Source: Cellulomonas sp. URHD0024
Lineage (GTDB): Bacteria; Actinomycetota; Actinomycetes; Actinomycetales; Cellulomonadaceae
DNA length: 64,000 nt
Direction of reading: 5' to 3'
NCBI RefSeq assembly: GCF_000426185.1
Contig: NZ_AUEW01000001.1
Location: forward strand, 372,001 to 436,000
Under the pieces are notes generated by a model. That model was not told where the DNA came from and ran no database searches. It saw only the letters and a program-made list of their open reading frames with translations. How positions within the stretch are numbered: the first letter of the stretch is position 1; every line of letters starts with the position of its first letter. A program made the translations under genes and the position numbers. Shown here one piece after another: positions 1 to 10,106 of this stretch.

Positions 1-467
1 CCCGGCTTGGCGGCTGGCGGTCTGCTCCCGCTGCCCGGGCCCTTGGTCGCTGCAGGTGGTGCGGATGTCGATGCGGACGTCGGTGTCGACGGTGGTGCGG
101 TGGCCAGAGCGGCCGCCGTCCGGGCAGCCGCGGCCAGCTCGGCCGCCGCGCGCGCGGCCTCGGCCCTGGCCCGTTCGGCAGCGACGTCCGACGCCACGCG
201 CGCCAGCGCCTGGTCGATCTCGTGAAGCCGGGTCCTCGAGACGTCGCCTGCGGCACGTGCCGACTCCAGCTGCAGGCGCAGCGCCGCGATGCCGGCGTCG
301 GCTGCGTCCCAATCGCCTGCGGCCGCCGCGCTCGTCACCGTGAGCACCTGATCCTGGAGGGTGGCGGCGCGATCCGGGTCCAAGGCCGCGCGTCCACCGC
401 ACCCGGCCAGGGACAGCACCAGGACCAGGACCACGGGGAGAATCGCCACCCCACCACGGCGCCTCAC
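1..467 (-). CDS. Putative lipoprotein, C-terminus cut by window edge
   Basis: The GTG start at 467 overlaps the stop of the upstream kinase gene by 4 bases (GTGA), so the two are probably co-translated. The N-terminus has Arg residues, a hydrophobic stretch and the lipobox LAGC (Cys about residue 23), which predicts a lipid-anchored extracytoplasmic protein. The rest is Ala/Arg/Glu-rich and helical, consistent with a coiled coil, then becomes Pro/Thr/Ser/Ala-rich near the edge. About 155 codons are visible. No enzymatic family is recognised. Its position suggests an extracellular partner of the membrane kinase; that role is inferred. Confidence 0.75.
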   Translation of the reverse strand, partial: MRRRGGVAILPVVLVLVLSLAGCGGRAALDPDRAATLQDQVLTVTSAAAAGDWDAADAGIAALRLQLESARAAGDVSRTRLHEIDQALARVASDVAAERARAEAARAAAELAAAARTAAALATAPPSTPTSASTSAPPAATKGPGSGSRPPAAKP

Positions 468-1633
468 GGGTTCACACTCTGCTGCAGAGAGGTCAGTGCA
501 TCGCCGAGCTCGCCCTGGACGGCCGGGTAGCTCGGCGGGGCCGTCGGCGTCGCCCGGTCCCCGAGATGTACTCCGACGACGGTCGCGAGGGCCAGCACCA
601 CCACAGCCACCGCGCCGCCGGTGAGCAGGCGAAGGCGACGTCGCGCGTGTGGTCCACGGCGTTCGCTGTCCTCCGGGACGGTCGGGACGGGCCTTCCGAC
701 CTGAGGCAGTGCGATCGTGTCGGCGATGCCAGGGACGGCGGTGGTGGCCAGCACCTCGGCCATCGCGACCTTGACCTCCGAGGCGTCGGGACGTTCAGCC
801 GGCGCGATGGCGGTCATCCGGGTGAGCAGCTGCGCGAGGTCGGATCGGGTCCCTGGGGGAATCGTCGGGGGCGACGTCAGTCGCATGGCGGCCACCTCGG
901 CGAGCGTCCCGTCGAACGCCGCGCGGCCGGCGAGGCACTCGATGAGGACCAGGCCCAACGAGTAGACGTCCGACGACGGACCGACCGGACCGCCCGAGGC
1001 TTGTTCGGGGCTGACGTAGCGGACCGTGCCGAGCGTGACGCCCGTCATCGTGAGCCGCGTCGCACCGGAGAGCCGCGCGATCCCGAAGTCGGCGACCTTG
1101 ACGATCCGCTCGGCGGGGGCTGTGTCGCGGTCGTCCCCGGGCGCAGCCAGCAGGATGTTGCCGGGCTTGATGTCGCGATGGACGATCTCTTGCCCGTGCA
1201 CCACCTCCAGCGCCGCGGCTACCCGCAGGCCGACCAGCGCGGTGTCCTCCACGCTGAGGGGACCGCCGAGGAGGTGGTCAGCCAGGTTGGGTCCGTCGAC
1301 GAGCTCCATGACCAGGTACAGCTGTCGATAGCCGTCGGCGTCGTGCACCGAACCGGCGTCGTACAGGGCCACCAGGCCCGGGTGGCTCAGCGTCGCGAGG
1401 ATCCGGATCTCCGCCGACCCCCGCAGCAGGTCGTCCGCGTCATCCGAGACGGGCGGGAACAGCTTGACGGCGACCTGGCGATCGAGCAGGAGGTCGCTCG
1501 CGCGGTAGACGGTGGCCATGCCGCCGCGACCGATCAGGCCGTCGAGCCGATAGCGCCCGCCGAGGACCTGCTCCCCGTCTCGTCCCACCCTCAGCCCGTC
1601 AGCCGCGTGGACGGCGCCCACTCGCTCCGACAT
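464..1633 (-). CDS. Transmembrane Ser/Thr protein kinase (PknB-like, no PASTA domains)
   Basis: A 389-residue Hanks-type kinase. The Gly-rich loop GRGGMATVY (residues 35-43), Lys57, HRDIKPGN (152-159), DFG (182-184) and the SPE motif (208-210) are all present, so it should be active. After the kinase domain (about 26-290) come a linker, one membrane segment (about 338-357) and a short extracytoplasmic tail of about 30 residues without PASTA repeats. The ATG at 1633 gives the expected short leader before the kinase domain, although no strong ribosome site precedes it and the frame stays open upstream. It overlaps the downstream lipoprotein start. Substrates are unknown. Confidence 0.9.
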   Translation of the reverse strand: MSERVGAVHAADGLRVGRDGEQVLGGRYRLDGLIGRGGMATVYRASDLLLDRQVAVKLFPPVSDDADDLLRGSAEIRILATLSHPGLVALYDAGSVHDADGYRQLYLVMELVDGPNLADHLLGGPLSVEDTALVGLRVAAALEVVHGQEIVHRDIKPGNILLAAPGDDRDTAPAERIVKVADFGIARLSGATRLTMTGVTLGTVRYVSPEQASGGPVGPSSDVYSLGLVLIECLAGRAAFDGTLAEVAAMRLTSPPTIPPGTRSDLAQLLTRMTAIAPAERPDASEVKVAMAEVLATTAVPGIADTIALPQVGRPVPTVPEDSERRGPHARRRLRLLTGGAVAVVVLALATVVGVHLGDRATPTAPPSYPAVQGELGDALTSLQQSVNP

Positions 1634-3075
<1,442 letters not shown>

Positions 3076-3146
3076 GGCCGCGCCCCGGGCCCCGCGACGA
3101 GGGATGACGACCGCCCGTCAGGGACGTCGCGCAGGCACGCCGACGA

Positions 3147-3183
3147 GCTCCCCCGCCTGCGCGCGATCCGCGAGCGGGGGAGC
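3147..3183. terminator. Stem-loop between convergent genes, possible bidirectional terminator
   Basis: GCTCCCCCGC at 3147-3156 and its exact complement GCGGGGGAGC at 3174-3183 form a 10-bp stem with a 17-base loop. It sits midway in the 119-base gap between the convergent acetyltransferase and HAF-repeat genes. There is no T-run, as is common in high-GC actinobacteria. Confidence 0.5.
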
Positions 3184-3194
3184 CCTACGACCGA

Positions 3195-4709
3195 TCAGGA
3201 CCCGAGGACCTCGATCAGGTTGATCTTGTTATTGGACGATCCGGCGGCGTTGCTCACCGTGAGCCGGCCGTCGGTGACGGTGACCCGTGCCGAGCCTTCG
3301 ATGAAGCGCTTGGCCGTCGTCGGCGTGCCCGAGACCACGACCGTGCTCTCGACCGCGATCTTGTAGATGCTGTCGACGTTGTCCGTGTCACCCGCGACGA
3401 TGTGGACGGTGTAGGTGCCGTTCGGCACCGCCAGCTCCCACCTCGTGGCCCCGCCGGACTTCTGCATGTGGGTCAAGGTGTCGTATCGCTGGTCCGGCGC
3501 TGCGGCGGAGTTGCGGTCCCGGACGTTGGGGGACCCGTCGATGTTCCACCCGTACGTGCGCCCGTTCCCGCGGTCCGCGTAGACGGCGCCACCGTCGGCG
3601 AGGTAGCCGGGCGGGACGGCGGCCGAGGACGGCTGGAAGTTGATCGCGGTGTAGTACGTCGGCGTCATCTTGAACGCCCGGATCTGCCCGTTGTGCAGCC
3701 CGGTGCCGACGATCTCGCCGCGGTCGTTGATGCCTGTGGCGTCGCGCAGGGTCCAGCCCGAGCCGACGGGGAGCAACGTGTCCAGCGGTGTGGCTGGCGT
3801 GCCGGACTGCCAGATCCAGGCGCGAGCCGGCGCGCACGGCTGGCACTTCGGATCCGCGCTCCCGACGACCTGGCCGGCGCCGTTGATGCTCTTGGCCGCG
3901 TTGTACTGGGCGCCGTCGACGGTACCGAGGTCGGTGATGACGCCGTTGCTGCTCCAGTAGACGGCGTTCGTTCCGAAGCCCCCCGGCGTCGGTGCGGCGC
4001 CGACCACGGACCCCGCGTCGTTGATCGCGTAGGCCGCCGACGATCGAGTGGTCCCGTCCAGGCCGGGCAGGTAGGTGACCGCACCGGACTTCCAGACGTA
4101 GCCGGGTGCGCCGACGACCTGGTCGTAGCCGTTGATCCCGCGGGCGACGTCGAAGTCGGGTCCGAGCTCGGTCGGCGTCCCGTCCAGCGCGTAGACGATC
4201 CCGAGCGGGAACATCTCGGAGTCCGCCGGGCGCTGGCCGCCTGCGACCACACCCCTCGGGTCCAGCGCGGAGCCGTAGCCGAGCCGGTTGACGTGCTGGT
4301 CACCGAGGACCTGCGGGACGTTCGCGGCGCTCCATCGGACCGGGTAGGCGTACCCACCGTCGGCCCGCGTGTACGAGCCGGTCACCTGGCCTGCGTCGTT
4401 GATGCCGTTCGCTGTGGCTGCTCGACCGCCGCTCGGACCGGGCAGGTCGGCGCGAACGCCTGTGGCGCTCCACCTGACGGGCTGCGTCCCGGTCCCGGAG
4501 ACGTCGACGGACCCGACGACCACACCGGCGTTGTTGATGGCGTTGGCGTAGCTGTAGCCGCCGGTGGGGGTGGACAGCTCGACGATGGAGTAGCGGGCAG
4601 GGGTGGTCGTCGTGGCGGCGTGAGCGACGCTGGGCACGCCGAGCACGAGCAGTCCCGCGACGCTCGCGGTGAGGATGCGGACGGGACGGGTGTTGGCGGA
4701 TCCGGGCAT
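3195..4709 (-). CDS. Secreted HAF-repeat protein with C-terminal malectin-like domain
   Basis: A 504-residue exported protein. The ATG at 4709 has a GAGGAG ribosome site and opens a Sec signal peptide ending near AHA-A. The middle carries at least five HAF-type repeats (GINDAGQVTGS, GINGYDQVVGA, AINDAGSVVGA, SINGAGQVVGS, GINDRGEIVGT), probably a beta-propeller. The last about 150 residues (AINFQPSS to IEVLGS) look like a malectin/carbohydrate-binding fold with AVPNGTYTVHIVAGD. The role is probably extracellular polysaccharide binding; no catalytic motif is recognised. A LacI-type palindrome lies 242 bases upstream. Confidence 0.8.
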   Translation of the reverse strand: MPGSANTRPVRILTASVAGLLVLGVPSVAHAATTTTPARYSIVELSTPTGGYSYANAINNAGVVVGSVDVSGTGTQPVRWSATGVRADLPGPSGGRAATANGINDAGQVTGSYTRADGGYAYPVRWSAANVPQVLGDQHVNRLGYGSALDPRGVVAGGQRPADSEMFPLGIVYALDGTPTELGPDFDVARGINGYDQVVGAPGYVWKSGAVTYLPGLDGTTRSSAAYAINDAGSVVGAAPTPGGFGTNAVYWSSNGVITDLGTVDGAQYNAAKSINGAGQVVGSADPKCQPCAPARAWIWQSGTPATPLDTLLPVGSGWTLRDATGINDRGEIVGTGLHNGQIRAFKMTPTYYTAINFQPSSAAVPPGYLADGGAVYADRGNGRTYGWNIDGSPNVRDRNSAAAPDQRYDTLTHMQKSGGATRWELAVPNGTYTVHIVAGDTDNVDSIYKIAVESTVVVSGTPTTAKRFIEGSARVTVTDGRLTVSNAAGSSNNKINLIEVLGS

Positions 4710-5034
4710 GGAGGGCTCCTCGGGTATCGGCCTCGCTGGGTGACTTCGTGACCAATGCATCCCGCCACATCGCGGGATCGTTCGACCTGGCAACTGCGGC
4801 ACTGTCGATCGGGAACGCGCAAGACTCACCAGCGGCACAGGAGCGCCGGACCGGGTTCAGCGCAACGACGCGCCCGGCCGGCCGGCAAGGTCCGGCGAGG
4901 GAGCCGGATCATCTGTGCCTGAGCGGCAACATACCGGGAAATCCGCCCCGATAGAGCGCTCTATGGCAGGTGTTGTGTCCTGGTCCGTCCGCAGGTCGCT
5001 CGGGTGGTCTGGAGGTCACTCGTCCCGGGCGGCC
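4710..5034. other. Intergenic region upstream of the HAF-repeat gene
   Basis: No gene is supported in these 325 bases; open frames lack ribosome sites and family resemblance. The only distinct element is the 14-base palindrome at 4951-4964. The promoter of the minus-strand secreted protein should lie here, but I could not assign hexamers. Confidence 0.6.
4951..4964. promoter_or_regulatory. Perfect 14-bp palindrome, candidate LacI-family operator
   Basis: ATAGAGCGCTCTAT is a perfect palindrome. Its GAGCGCTC core matches the centre of known actinobacterial LacI-family sites such as the cellulose-utilisation CebR box TGGGAGCGCTCCCA. It lies upstream of the secreted HAF/malectin gene on the minus strand. 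That it controls this gene, and which regulator binds, are inferred. Confidence 0.5.
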
Positions 5035-5562
5035 CTACCCCTCGGAGCGCCTCAGGCCACGGCCGTCGGGGCCGTGGAACTGCTTCTGGTCGGGGCCGAG
5101 GAACGGCTTCTCGTTGCCGAAGGCCGGGCCCCGCTCGAAGCGGGTGTCGCCGTGGTCGTGCACCGCGACCGCGATGACGAAGGCCCAGGCGATCGTCGCC
5201 AGGAACGACATGGCGATCAGGACGCCACCGACGATCACGCTGATGATGCTCCAGCGGCGTGAGTTGGCCGACTCCTGGAGTGCCACGGCGACATCGCCCG
5301 CACCGAACGCTCGGGCCGCCCGGTGGGAGGCCAGGAGCGCGGGGATCCCGGTGGGCCAGAAGAGCAGCATCGCGGCGATCACCCACCCGACGGGTGCGGA
5401 CGTCCGGCCGGGGGGCAGCGCCGAGGGCGTCGCGAAGCCGGCCGGGGGACCGGCGGGCGGGGGGCTGGCCGGCGGGGGAGTGACGTAGGCAGGAGGATCG
5501 GCCACGGCGGGCGGATCGACGATCTCGGTCGGGTCGGTCGCGGGGTCGGACTCTCGAGCCAT
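5035..5562 (-). CDS. CD225/dispanin-family membrane protein
   Basis: A 175-residue protein with a Pro-rich cytoplasmic N-terminus (residues 15-50) and two membrane segments, around 58-75 (WVIAAMLLFWPTGIPALLAS) and 104-130 (WSIISVIVGGVLIAMS onward). The first is followed by SHRAARAFGAGD, typical of bacterial CD225 domain proteins. The C-terminus is short, charged and cytoplasmic. The ATG at 5562 follows AGGAGGAACC, a good ribosome site. The function of bacterial members is not established. It stands alone. Confidence 0.8.
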   Translation of the reverse strand: MARESDPATDPTEIVDPPAVADPPAYVTPPPASPPPAGPPAGFATPSALPPGRTSAPVGWVIAAMLLFWPTGIPALLASHRAARAFGAGDVAVALQESANSRRWSIISVIVGGVLIAMSFLATIAWAFVIAVAVHDHGDTRFERGPAFGNEKPFLGPDQKQFHGPDGRGLRRSEG

Positions 5563-5697
5563 GGTTCCTCCTGGATGCGCGCTGGTGCGCCGACGTTAGG
5601 ACGCCAAACTGGGAAGTCCCTTAGGGAATGGGGCAAACGGGTGACCCGCGATCGAAGTCTTCTCGGCTGCTCTGCGGCAGCTGCTGGCGCGGTTCGT

Positions 5698-5745
5698 CAC
5701 GTCAGCACCGCCAGATCTGCTCGGCTCGAGACCGGTGCTGACGTG
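5698..5745. repeat. 13-bp perfect inverted repeat
   Basis: CACGTCAGCACCG (5698-5710) is exactly complementary to CGGTGCTGACGTG (5733-5745), with a 22-base loop. It could be a transcript hairpin or a bipartite protein-binding site in the MFS upstream region. Confidence 0.7.
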
Positions 5746-5761
5746 CCGGGTGAGGACTAGT

Positions 5762-5852
5762 GTTTCTTGATCAGGCGATCGCGCGCAGTGAGTGCCGCAC
5801 GATCGGGCGCGCACGTCGACGTCGACGTGCAGGGCGCCGGCTCCCAAGAAAC
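5762..5852. repeat. Nested inverted repeat around a 20-bp perfect palindrome
   Basis: GTTTCTTG (5762-5769) pairs with CAAGAAAC (5845-5852). Between them is the perfect 20-base palindrome GCACGTCGACGTCGACGTGC (5811-5830). Together they could form a long stem with an internal hairpin in a plus-strand leader of the MFS gene, or an operator cluster for a repressor encoded elsewhere. Confidence 0.6.
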
Positions 5853-6121
5853 GGTGAGCACCCATCCCTTCGAGACGTGTCATGAGCCGAGCCTGCGGGC
5901 GGCGGTGGACGGGGCGGCGAGAGCGCCCCGAGTGTCGGACCTGCTGGACGCCACGTGCCGGCGAGCAGCAGGTCCCCACCGCCTGCTCCGCGGGCTCTCT
6001 GCGTCTCCGAGCCGGCCGACGGGTAGCGCGGCCCGCCTTCTTCGATAGTCTCCGAACGAGCCGCCGCCCTGCGTGCGGCCCCGCACGCGTGGTGTCCCAC
6101 GAAGAGACCTGGAGGGCGATC

Positions 6122-7714
6122 GTGAGCACCGGACCCGACGAGGTCGAAGCGCCGGGCGGGAGCCGCCGGCTGATGGTCCTGCTGGCCATGGCGATGTTCG
6201 TGCTCGTCGTCGACACCTCGCTGATGAACGTCTCCATCTCGGCGGTCGTCGCTGACCTGGACACGACCGCCAGCGGCGTCCAGTCCGCGATCGCGCTCGA
6301 GGCGCTCGTGTCGGCCGCCTTCATCCTGATCAACAGCAAGGTCGGCGACCTCATCGGGCGCAAGCGCGCCTACGTCCTGGGTCTGGCGGCCTACGCCGTC
6401 GGCGCGCTGGCGATGACGGTGGCCCAGAGCCTCACCGCGATCATCGTCTTCTGGGCGATCGTCGGTGGGCTCGGCGCGTCGTTGCTGCTGCCGGCCATGC
6501 AGTCGCTGATCCACGGGAACTTCGTGGGAGGCGCGCAGAAGCAGGCGTACGCGATGGTCGGTGCCGCGGCGGCCATCGCGGCGGCGATCGGGCCCCTGCT
6601 CGGCGGCTTCGTGACGACCTACCTGTCGTGGCGCGTCGGGTTCGGTCTCGAGGTCGTGATCATCCTCGTGGTCCTCAGCCAGATCCGACTCGTCCGGGAC
6701 GTGGCGTACACCGGATCGCGCCAGGTCGACGTGGTCGGTGCCGTCCTGTCGGTCGTCGGCATGGGCGGGGTGGTGCTCGGGATCCTCGTCTGGCAGGAGG
6801 GGGGCGAGTACGTCGGCGCCTTGATGGTGTTCGGCGCCGCGGCGCTCGTCGCCCTGGCCCGCTGGCTGATCCGACGCAAGCGCGCCCGACGCGTGACGCT
6901 GCTGGACCCGGACCTGTTCCGGCACCCGAACTTCACGGCCGGGATCTCCGGGCAGCTGCTGCAGCAGGTGACTCTCGGTGGCGCGATGATCGCCTTGCCG
7001 TTGTTCTTCCAGATGACGCTCGAGTACAACGCGCTCGAGGCAGGTCTGTCGCTCGCGCCCCTGTCGCTGACGATGTTCGCGGCGGCTCTCGTCGCCGGGA
7101 AGCGGGCGGGCGACCGGCGACCCGCGGCGATCATCCGCACGGGATTCCTGCTGGCGAGTCTCGGGATGGCGGTCATCATCCCCTTCGTCCCACGCGTGGA
7201 CAGCGGCTGGTACCTCGCGCTCCCGCTCGCCCTCACAGGTGCGGGCCTCGGCCTGCTGGTCTCGCAGCTCAACAACTACACGCTCGCGCCCGTCGAGGAG
7301 GAGCGTGTCAGCGAGGCGGCCGGCGTGAACTCCGCCGCCGGCTCCTTCGGCCTCTCGTTCGGCCTCGCCATGGCGGGTGGTCTGATGCTCGCGACGCTGG
7401 CCTTCAGCTTCACCACCATGACGGAGAACAGCACGGTCATCCCCGCGGCCGAGCAGCAGCAGATCGCTTCCGCGCTGGAGGACGACGCCGAGATCATGAG
7501 CAACACCCAGCTCGCCGAACAGCTGACCGGGCTGCCGCCGGAGGTGGAGGCGGAGGTCGTCGCGATCAACGACGACGCGCGCAACATCTCGCTGCAGGTC
7601 GCGCTTCTCGTGCCGCTGCTCGCCGGGTTGCTCGGTCTGGCCAACTCCTTCCGCATGCTGCGCCTCCCCGACCGGGTACCGTCGTCGGCGCTCGAGGGGA
7701 TGGACCTCGGTTGA
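6122..7714 (+). CDS. MFS transporter, DHA2 (EmrB/QacA-like) family
   Basis: A 530-residue protein with about 14 predicted membrane segments. The conserved Asp31 in helix 1 (VVDTSLMNVS) and motif A between helices 2 and 3 (KVGDLIGRKRA, residues 73-83) identify a proton-coupled drug/H+ antiporter of the DHA2 type. An extended extracellular loop (about 435-490) precedes the last helix. The GTG at 6122 follows GGAGGG; other in-frame starts upstream lack a site. Its stop overlaps the SulP start by 4 bases, implying co-transcription. The substrate is unknown; multidrug efflux is the default. Confidence 0.85.
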   Translation: MSTGPDEVEAPGGSRRLMVLLAMAMFVLVVDTSLMNVSISAVVADLDTTASGVQSAIALEALVSAAFILINSKVGDLIGRKRAYVLGLAAYAVGALAMTVAQSLTAIIVFWAIVGGLGASLLLPAMQSLIHGNFVGGAQKQAYAMVGAAAAIAAAIGPLLGGFVTTYLSWRVGFGLEVVIILVVLSQIRLVRDVAYTGSRQVDVVGAVLSVVGMGGVVLGILVWQEGGEYVGALMVFGAAALVALARWLIRRKRARRVTLLDPDLFRHPNFTAGISGQLLQQVTLGGAMIALPLFFQMTLEYNALEAGLSLAPLSLTMFAAALVAGKRAGDRRPAAIIRTGFLLASLGMAVIIPFVPRVDSGWYLALPLALTGAGLGLLVSQLNNYTLAPVEEERVSEAAGVNSAAGSFGLSFGLAMAGGLMLATLAFSFTTMTENSTVIPAAEQQQIASALEDDAEIMSNTQLAEQLTGLPPEVEAEVVAINDDARNISLQVALLVPLLAGLLGLANSFRMLRLPDRVPSSALEGMDLG

Positions 7715-9429
7715 GCGGGACACCGTCTCGGGTCGAGCGCTTCCTGCCGATCGTCGGCTGGGCGAGGACGTACGACCGCCGGTGGCTGCGCGGAGACCTG
7801 ATCGCCGGCGTGACCGTGGCGTCGCTGATCGTGCCGAAGAACCTCGGCTACGCCGACATTGCCGGGATCCCGCTCCAGAACGGGCTCTACGCCGCTGCCG
7901 CGGGTGCGCTCCTGTACGCCGTCTTCGGCACGTGCCGGCAGATCTCGATGGGGCCGAGCTCCGGTCTCGCCGCCGTGGCCGCGAGCGCGGTCGTCGCGGC
8001 GGGGATCACCGACCAGGCTGACATCGCCTCGTTCGTCGCCGGCCTGACGCTCGCGTCGGGCCTCCTGTTCCTCGTCCTGGCCGTTCTCAAGATGGGCTGG
8101 ATCGCGCAGTTCCTCTCCCGCGCGGTCGTCACCGGGTTCCTGTTCGGCGCGGCGATCGACGTCGTCATCGGGGAGCTGCCCAAGATCAACGGCACCAGCG
8201 TCGACGGCTCGAACTCGTTCCAGGAGCTGCGCTCGTGGGTCGGCGCGCTCGGCACGGGCAATCGCGCGACCCTGCTCGTCGGCGTGGTCTCGCTCGTGGT
8301 GGTGTTCGGTCTGCGCATCGTCGCGCCGCGCGTGCCGGGCGCCCTGGTGCTCGTCGTCGGTGGCCTGGTCGCCTCGTACGCCTTGGATCTCGGCGACCAC
8401 GGCGTCGCGCTGGTCGGGGATGTACCACGCGGGTTGCCGTCCCTCGCGCTGCCGGACCTGGGCCTGATGTGGGACCACGTGATCCCGGTGACGCTCGGTG
8501 CGTTCGCGCTCATGCTGATCGGCTTCTCCCAGACCGCCGGGGACGCCCGGGCCTTCGCCGCCAAGCACCGGTACCAGATCGACGTGAACCAGGAGTCGCT
8601 GGCGCAGTCCGCCGCCAACGTCGGTTCCGGTGTCCTGCAGGGCATGCCGGTCTCGACGAGCCTGTCGGCGAGCTCGCTCAACGACCACTCCGGTGCCCGC
8701 ACGGGGCTCGCGTCGATCACGTCCGGCGTCACGGTGCTGGCGACGCTGCTCGTGCTGGCTCCGCTGTTCTCCCAGCTGCCCAAGCCCGTCCTGGGCGCGT
8801 TGATCATCGAGGCGGTCGTCATGGGGATGATGAACCTCCCCGAGATGCGACGGATGTACCGCGTCCAGCGCTTCGACTTCTGGGTGGCGATCGCGGCGAT
8901 CCTCGGCACGCTGGTGTTCGGTGTGCTCGCCGGCGTGATGATCGGCATCGGCCTGTCGCTGCTCTGGCTCGTCGGGGTGGCCACGCGTCCCGACATGCCC
9001 CTCCTCGCCCGCCAACGGGGCACCCAGGTCTACCGCGACGCGAGCGTGAACCCGGACGACGAGCTGCCGGAGGGCGTCGCCGTCGTGCGTGTCGACGGCG
9101 GGCTCTTCTTCGCGACGTCGGACGCTCTGGAGGACCGGGTACGCACGCTGATCCAGGACACCCCGGGTGTGCACGGCGTCGTCGTGGTCCTGGAGGGCGT
9201 CAACTTCGTGGACTCCCAAGGGTCGGCGAAGCTCGACGACATCCTCGTCCTGTGCACGCAGGCCGGCGTCACGCTCCGTCTGGCACGGCTGAAGCCGGGC
9301 GTGCGGGCGGTCCTGGTCCGCGAGGGCTTCGTGGAGCGCCTCGGTGCCGACCACATCCACGGCAACATCCACCGCGCGGTCGAGGCCCAGAAGGTCGGCG
9401 CGGGAACCGCAGACGAGCCAGGGCACTGA
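7711..9429 (+). CDS. SulP family anion permease with STAS domain
   Basis: A 572-residue protein. The N-terminal signature GDLIAGVTVASLIVPKNLGYADIAG is followed by about 11-14 membrane helices to about residue 430. A cytoplasmic STAS domain follows (about 445-560: AVVRVDGGLFFATSDAL, then VVLEGVNFVDSQGSAKL). SulP proteins carry sulfate, bicarbonate, dicarboxylates or other anions; the substrate is not predictable here. The TTG start at 7711 overlaps the MFS stop (TTGA), so the transporters are translationally coupled. Pro in the usual VPQ(A/S) motif is kept but the Gln is Lys (VPKN), which may affect specificity. Confidence 0.88.
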   Translation: MSGTPSRVERFLPIVGWARTYDRRWLRGDLIAGVTVASLIVPKNLGYADIAGIPLQNGLYAAAAGALLYAVFGTCRQISMGPSSGLAAVAASAVVAAGITDQADIASFVAGLTLASGLLFLVLAVLKMGWIAQFLSRAVVTGFLFGAAIDVVIGELPKINGTSVDGSNSFQELRSWVGALGTGNRATLLVGVVSLVVVFGLRIVAPRVPGALVLVVGGLVASYALDLGDHGVALVGDVPRGLPSLALPDLGLMWDHVIPVTLGAFALMLIGFSQTAGDARAFAAKHRYQIDVNQESLAQSAANVGSGVLQGMPVSTSLSASSLNDHSGARTGLASITSGVTVLATLLVLAPLFSQLPKPVLGALIIEAVVMGMMNLPEMRRMYRVQRFDFWVAIAAILGTLVFGVLAGVMIGIGLSLLWLVGVATRPDMPLLARQRGTQVYRDASVNPDDELPEGVAVVRVDGGLFFATSDALEDRVRTLIQDTPGVHGVVVVLEGVNFVDSQGSAKLDDILVLCTQAGVTLRLARLKPGVRAVLVREGFVERLGADHIHGNIHRAVEAQKVGAGTADEPGH

Positions 9430-9508
9430 CACGGATCGCTGATCCCCGCCGGCTCGAGCGAGGGCGCGTCGTCGGCGAACGACGTCGACGCTCGTCGGTC
9501 GACGGTCC

Positions 9509-10054
9509 TCACGTGACGCGGCCCAGCGCGATCGCGGCGTACATGAGCGCCGCGACGGTCTCACCGTCGGTGATCGTCCCGTCGGCCACCAGGCGCAGCA
9601 CCTCGGCCCACGGGACCGTCCGTACGGCGGTGATGCCCTCTGCGGCCTGCTCCGCGGGCACGTCCGCGGGGCGGAGCCCGCGCGCGAGGAACACGTGCTC
9701 CGGGGCATGGCTGACGCCGTTGAGTGCGAACATGAACCCGATCGGCTCCCAGCGGTCGGCCACGAGGCCCGTCTCCTCCCGTAGCTCCCGTTGCGCGGCC
9801 AGCAGCAGGTCCTCTCCGTCGGACCCACCCGCAGGAACCTCCCACGACGCGGCGCCGGTGGTGTACCGCGCGACGTCGACCAGGACGACGCCACCGTCGT
9901 CCGTCACGGGCACGACGAAGACCGCCGGGTTGCGCACCTCCAGCACGCCGTAGATGCCCGAGCTGCCGTCCGGGCGGTCCACGTCGTCCTCGCGGACACG
10001 GATCCACGCGTTCTCGTAGACGGTCGTCGATGTGCGGGTGCGCCAGGGTGTCAT
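9509..10054 (-). CDS. Nudix hydrolase (ADP-ribose pyrophosphatase-like)
   Basis: A 181-residue Nudix protein. The box GX5EX7REUXEEXGU is seen as GGSDGEDLLLAAQRELREETG, preceded by strands with VLEVRNPAVFVVPV and the Trp-Glu-Val-Pro-Ala-Gly lead-in. Such proteins hydrolyse nucleoside diphosphates linked to another moiety. The WEVPAGG lead-in and overall length favour ADP-ribose or sugar-nucleotide hydrolases of the NudF type. The ATG at 10054 avoids running into the divergent gene. It is monocistronic and convergent with the SulP gene. Confidence 0.88.
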   Translation of the reverse strand: MTPWRTRTSTTVYENAWIRVREDDVDRPDGSSGIYGVLEVRNPAVFVVPVTDDGGVVLVDVARYTTGAASWEVPAGGSDGEDLLLAAQRELREETGLVADRWEPIGFMFALNGVSHAPEHVFLARGLRPADVPAEQAAEGITAVRTVPWAEVLRLVADGTITDGETVAALMYAAIALGRVT

Positions 10055-10106
10055 GGCACCAGACTGCCCGACCATCCGGTTGCGCCGGTGAGCGCCCGCG
10101 CACAGA

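Larger units (their letters stand above)
5563..6121. other. 559-base gene-free region rich in inverted repeats
   Basis: No coding sequence is convincing here. The region separates the minus-strand CD225 gene from the plus-strand MFS gene and should contain both promoters. Its left half carries a 13-bp inverted repeat (5698-5745) and a nested palindromic structure (5762-5852), listed separately. I see nothing recognisable in 5860-6100 beyond a GGAGGG ribosome site just before the MFS start. Confidence 0.6.

Noticed and set aside
5767..6048. Possible 93-residue plus-strand protein in the region before the MFS gene
   Set aside because: Its N-terminal part runs through the palindromic repeats, it has no ribosome site and no recognisable fold.
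5771..9894. Very long open frames antisense to the MFS and SulP genes
   Set aside because: They are typical of G+C-rich DNA, have skewed His/Asp/Arg/Gln composition, no family motifs and no ribosome sites, and oppose clearly real genes.
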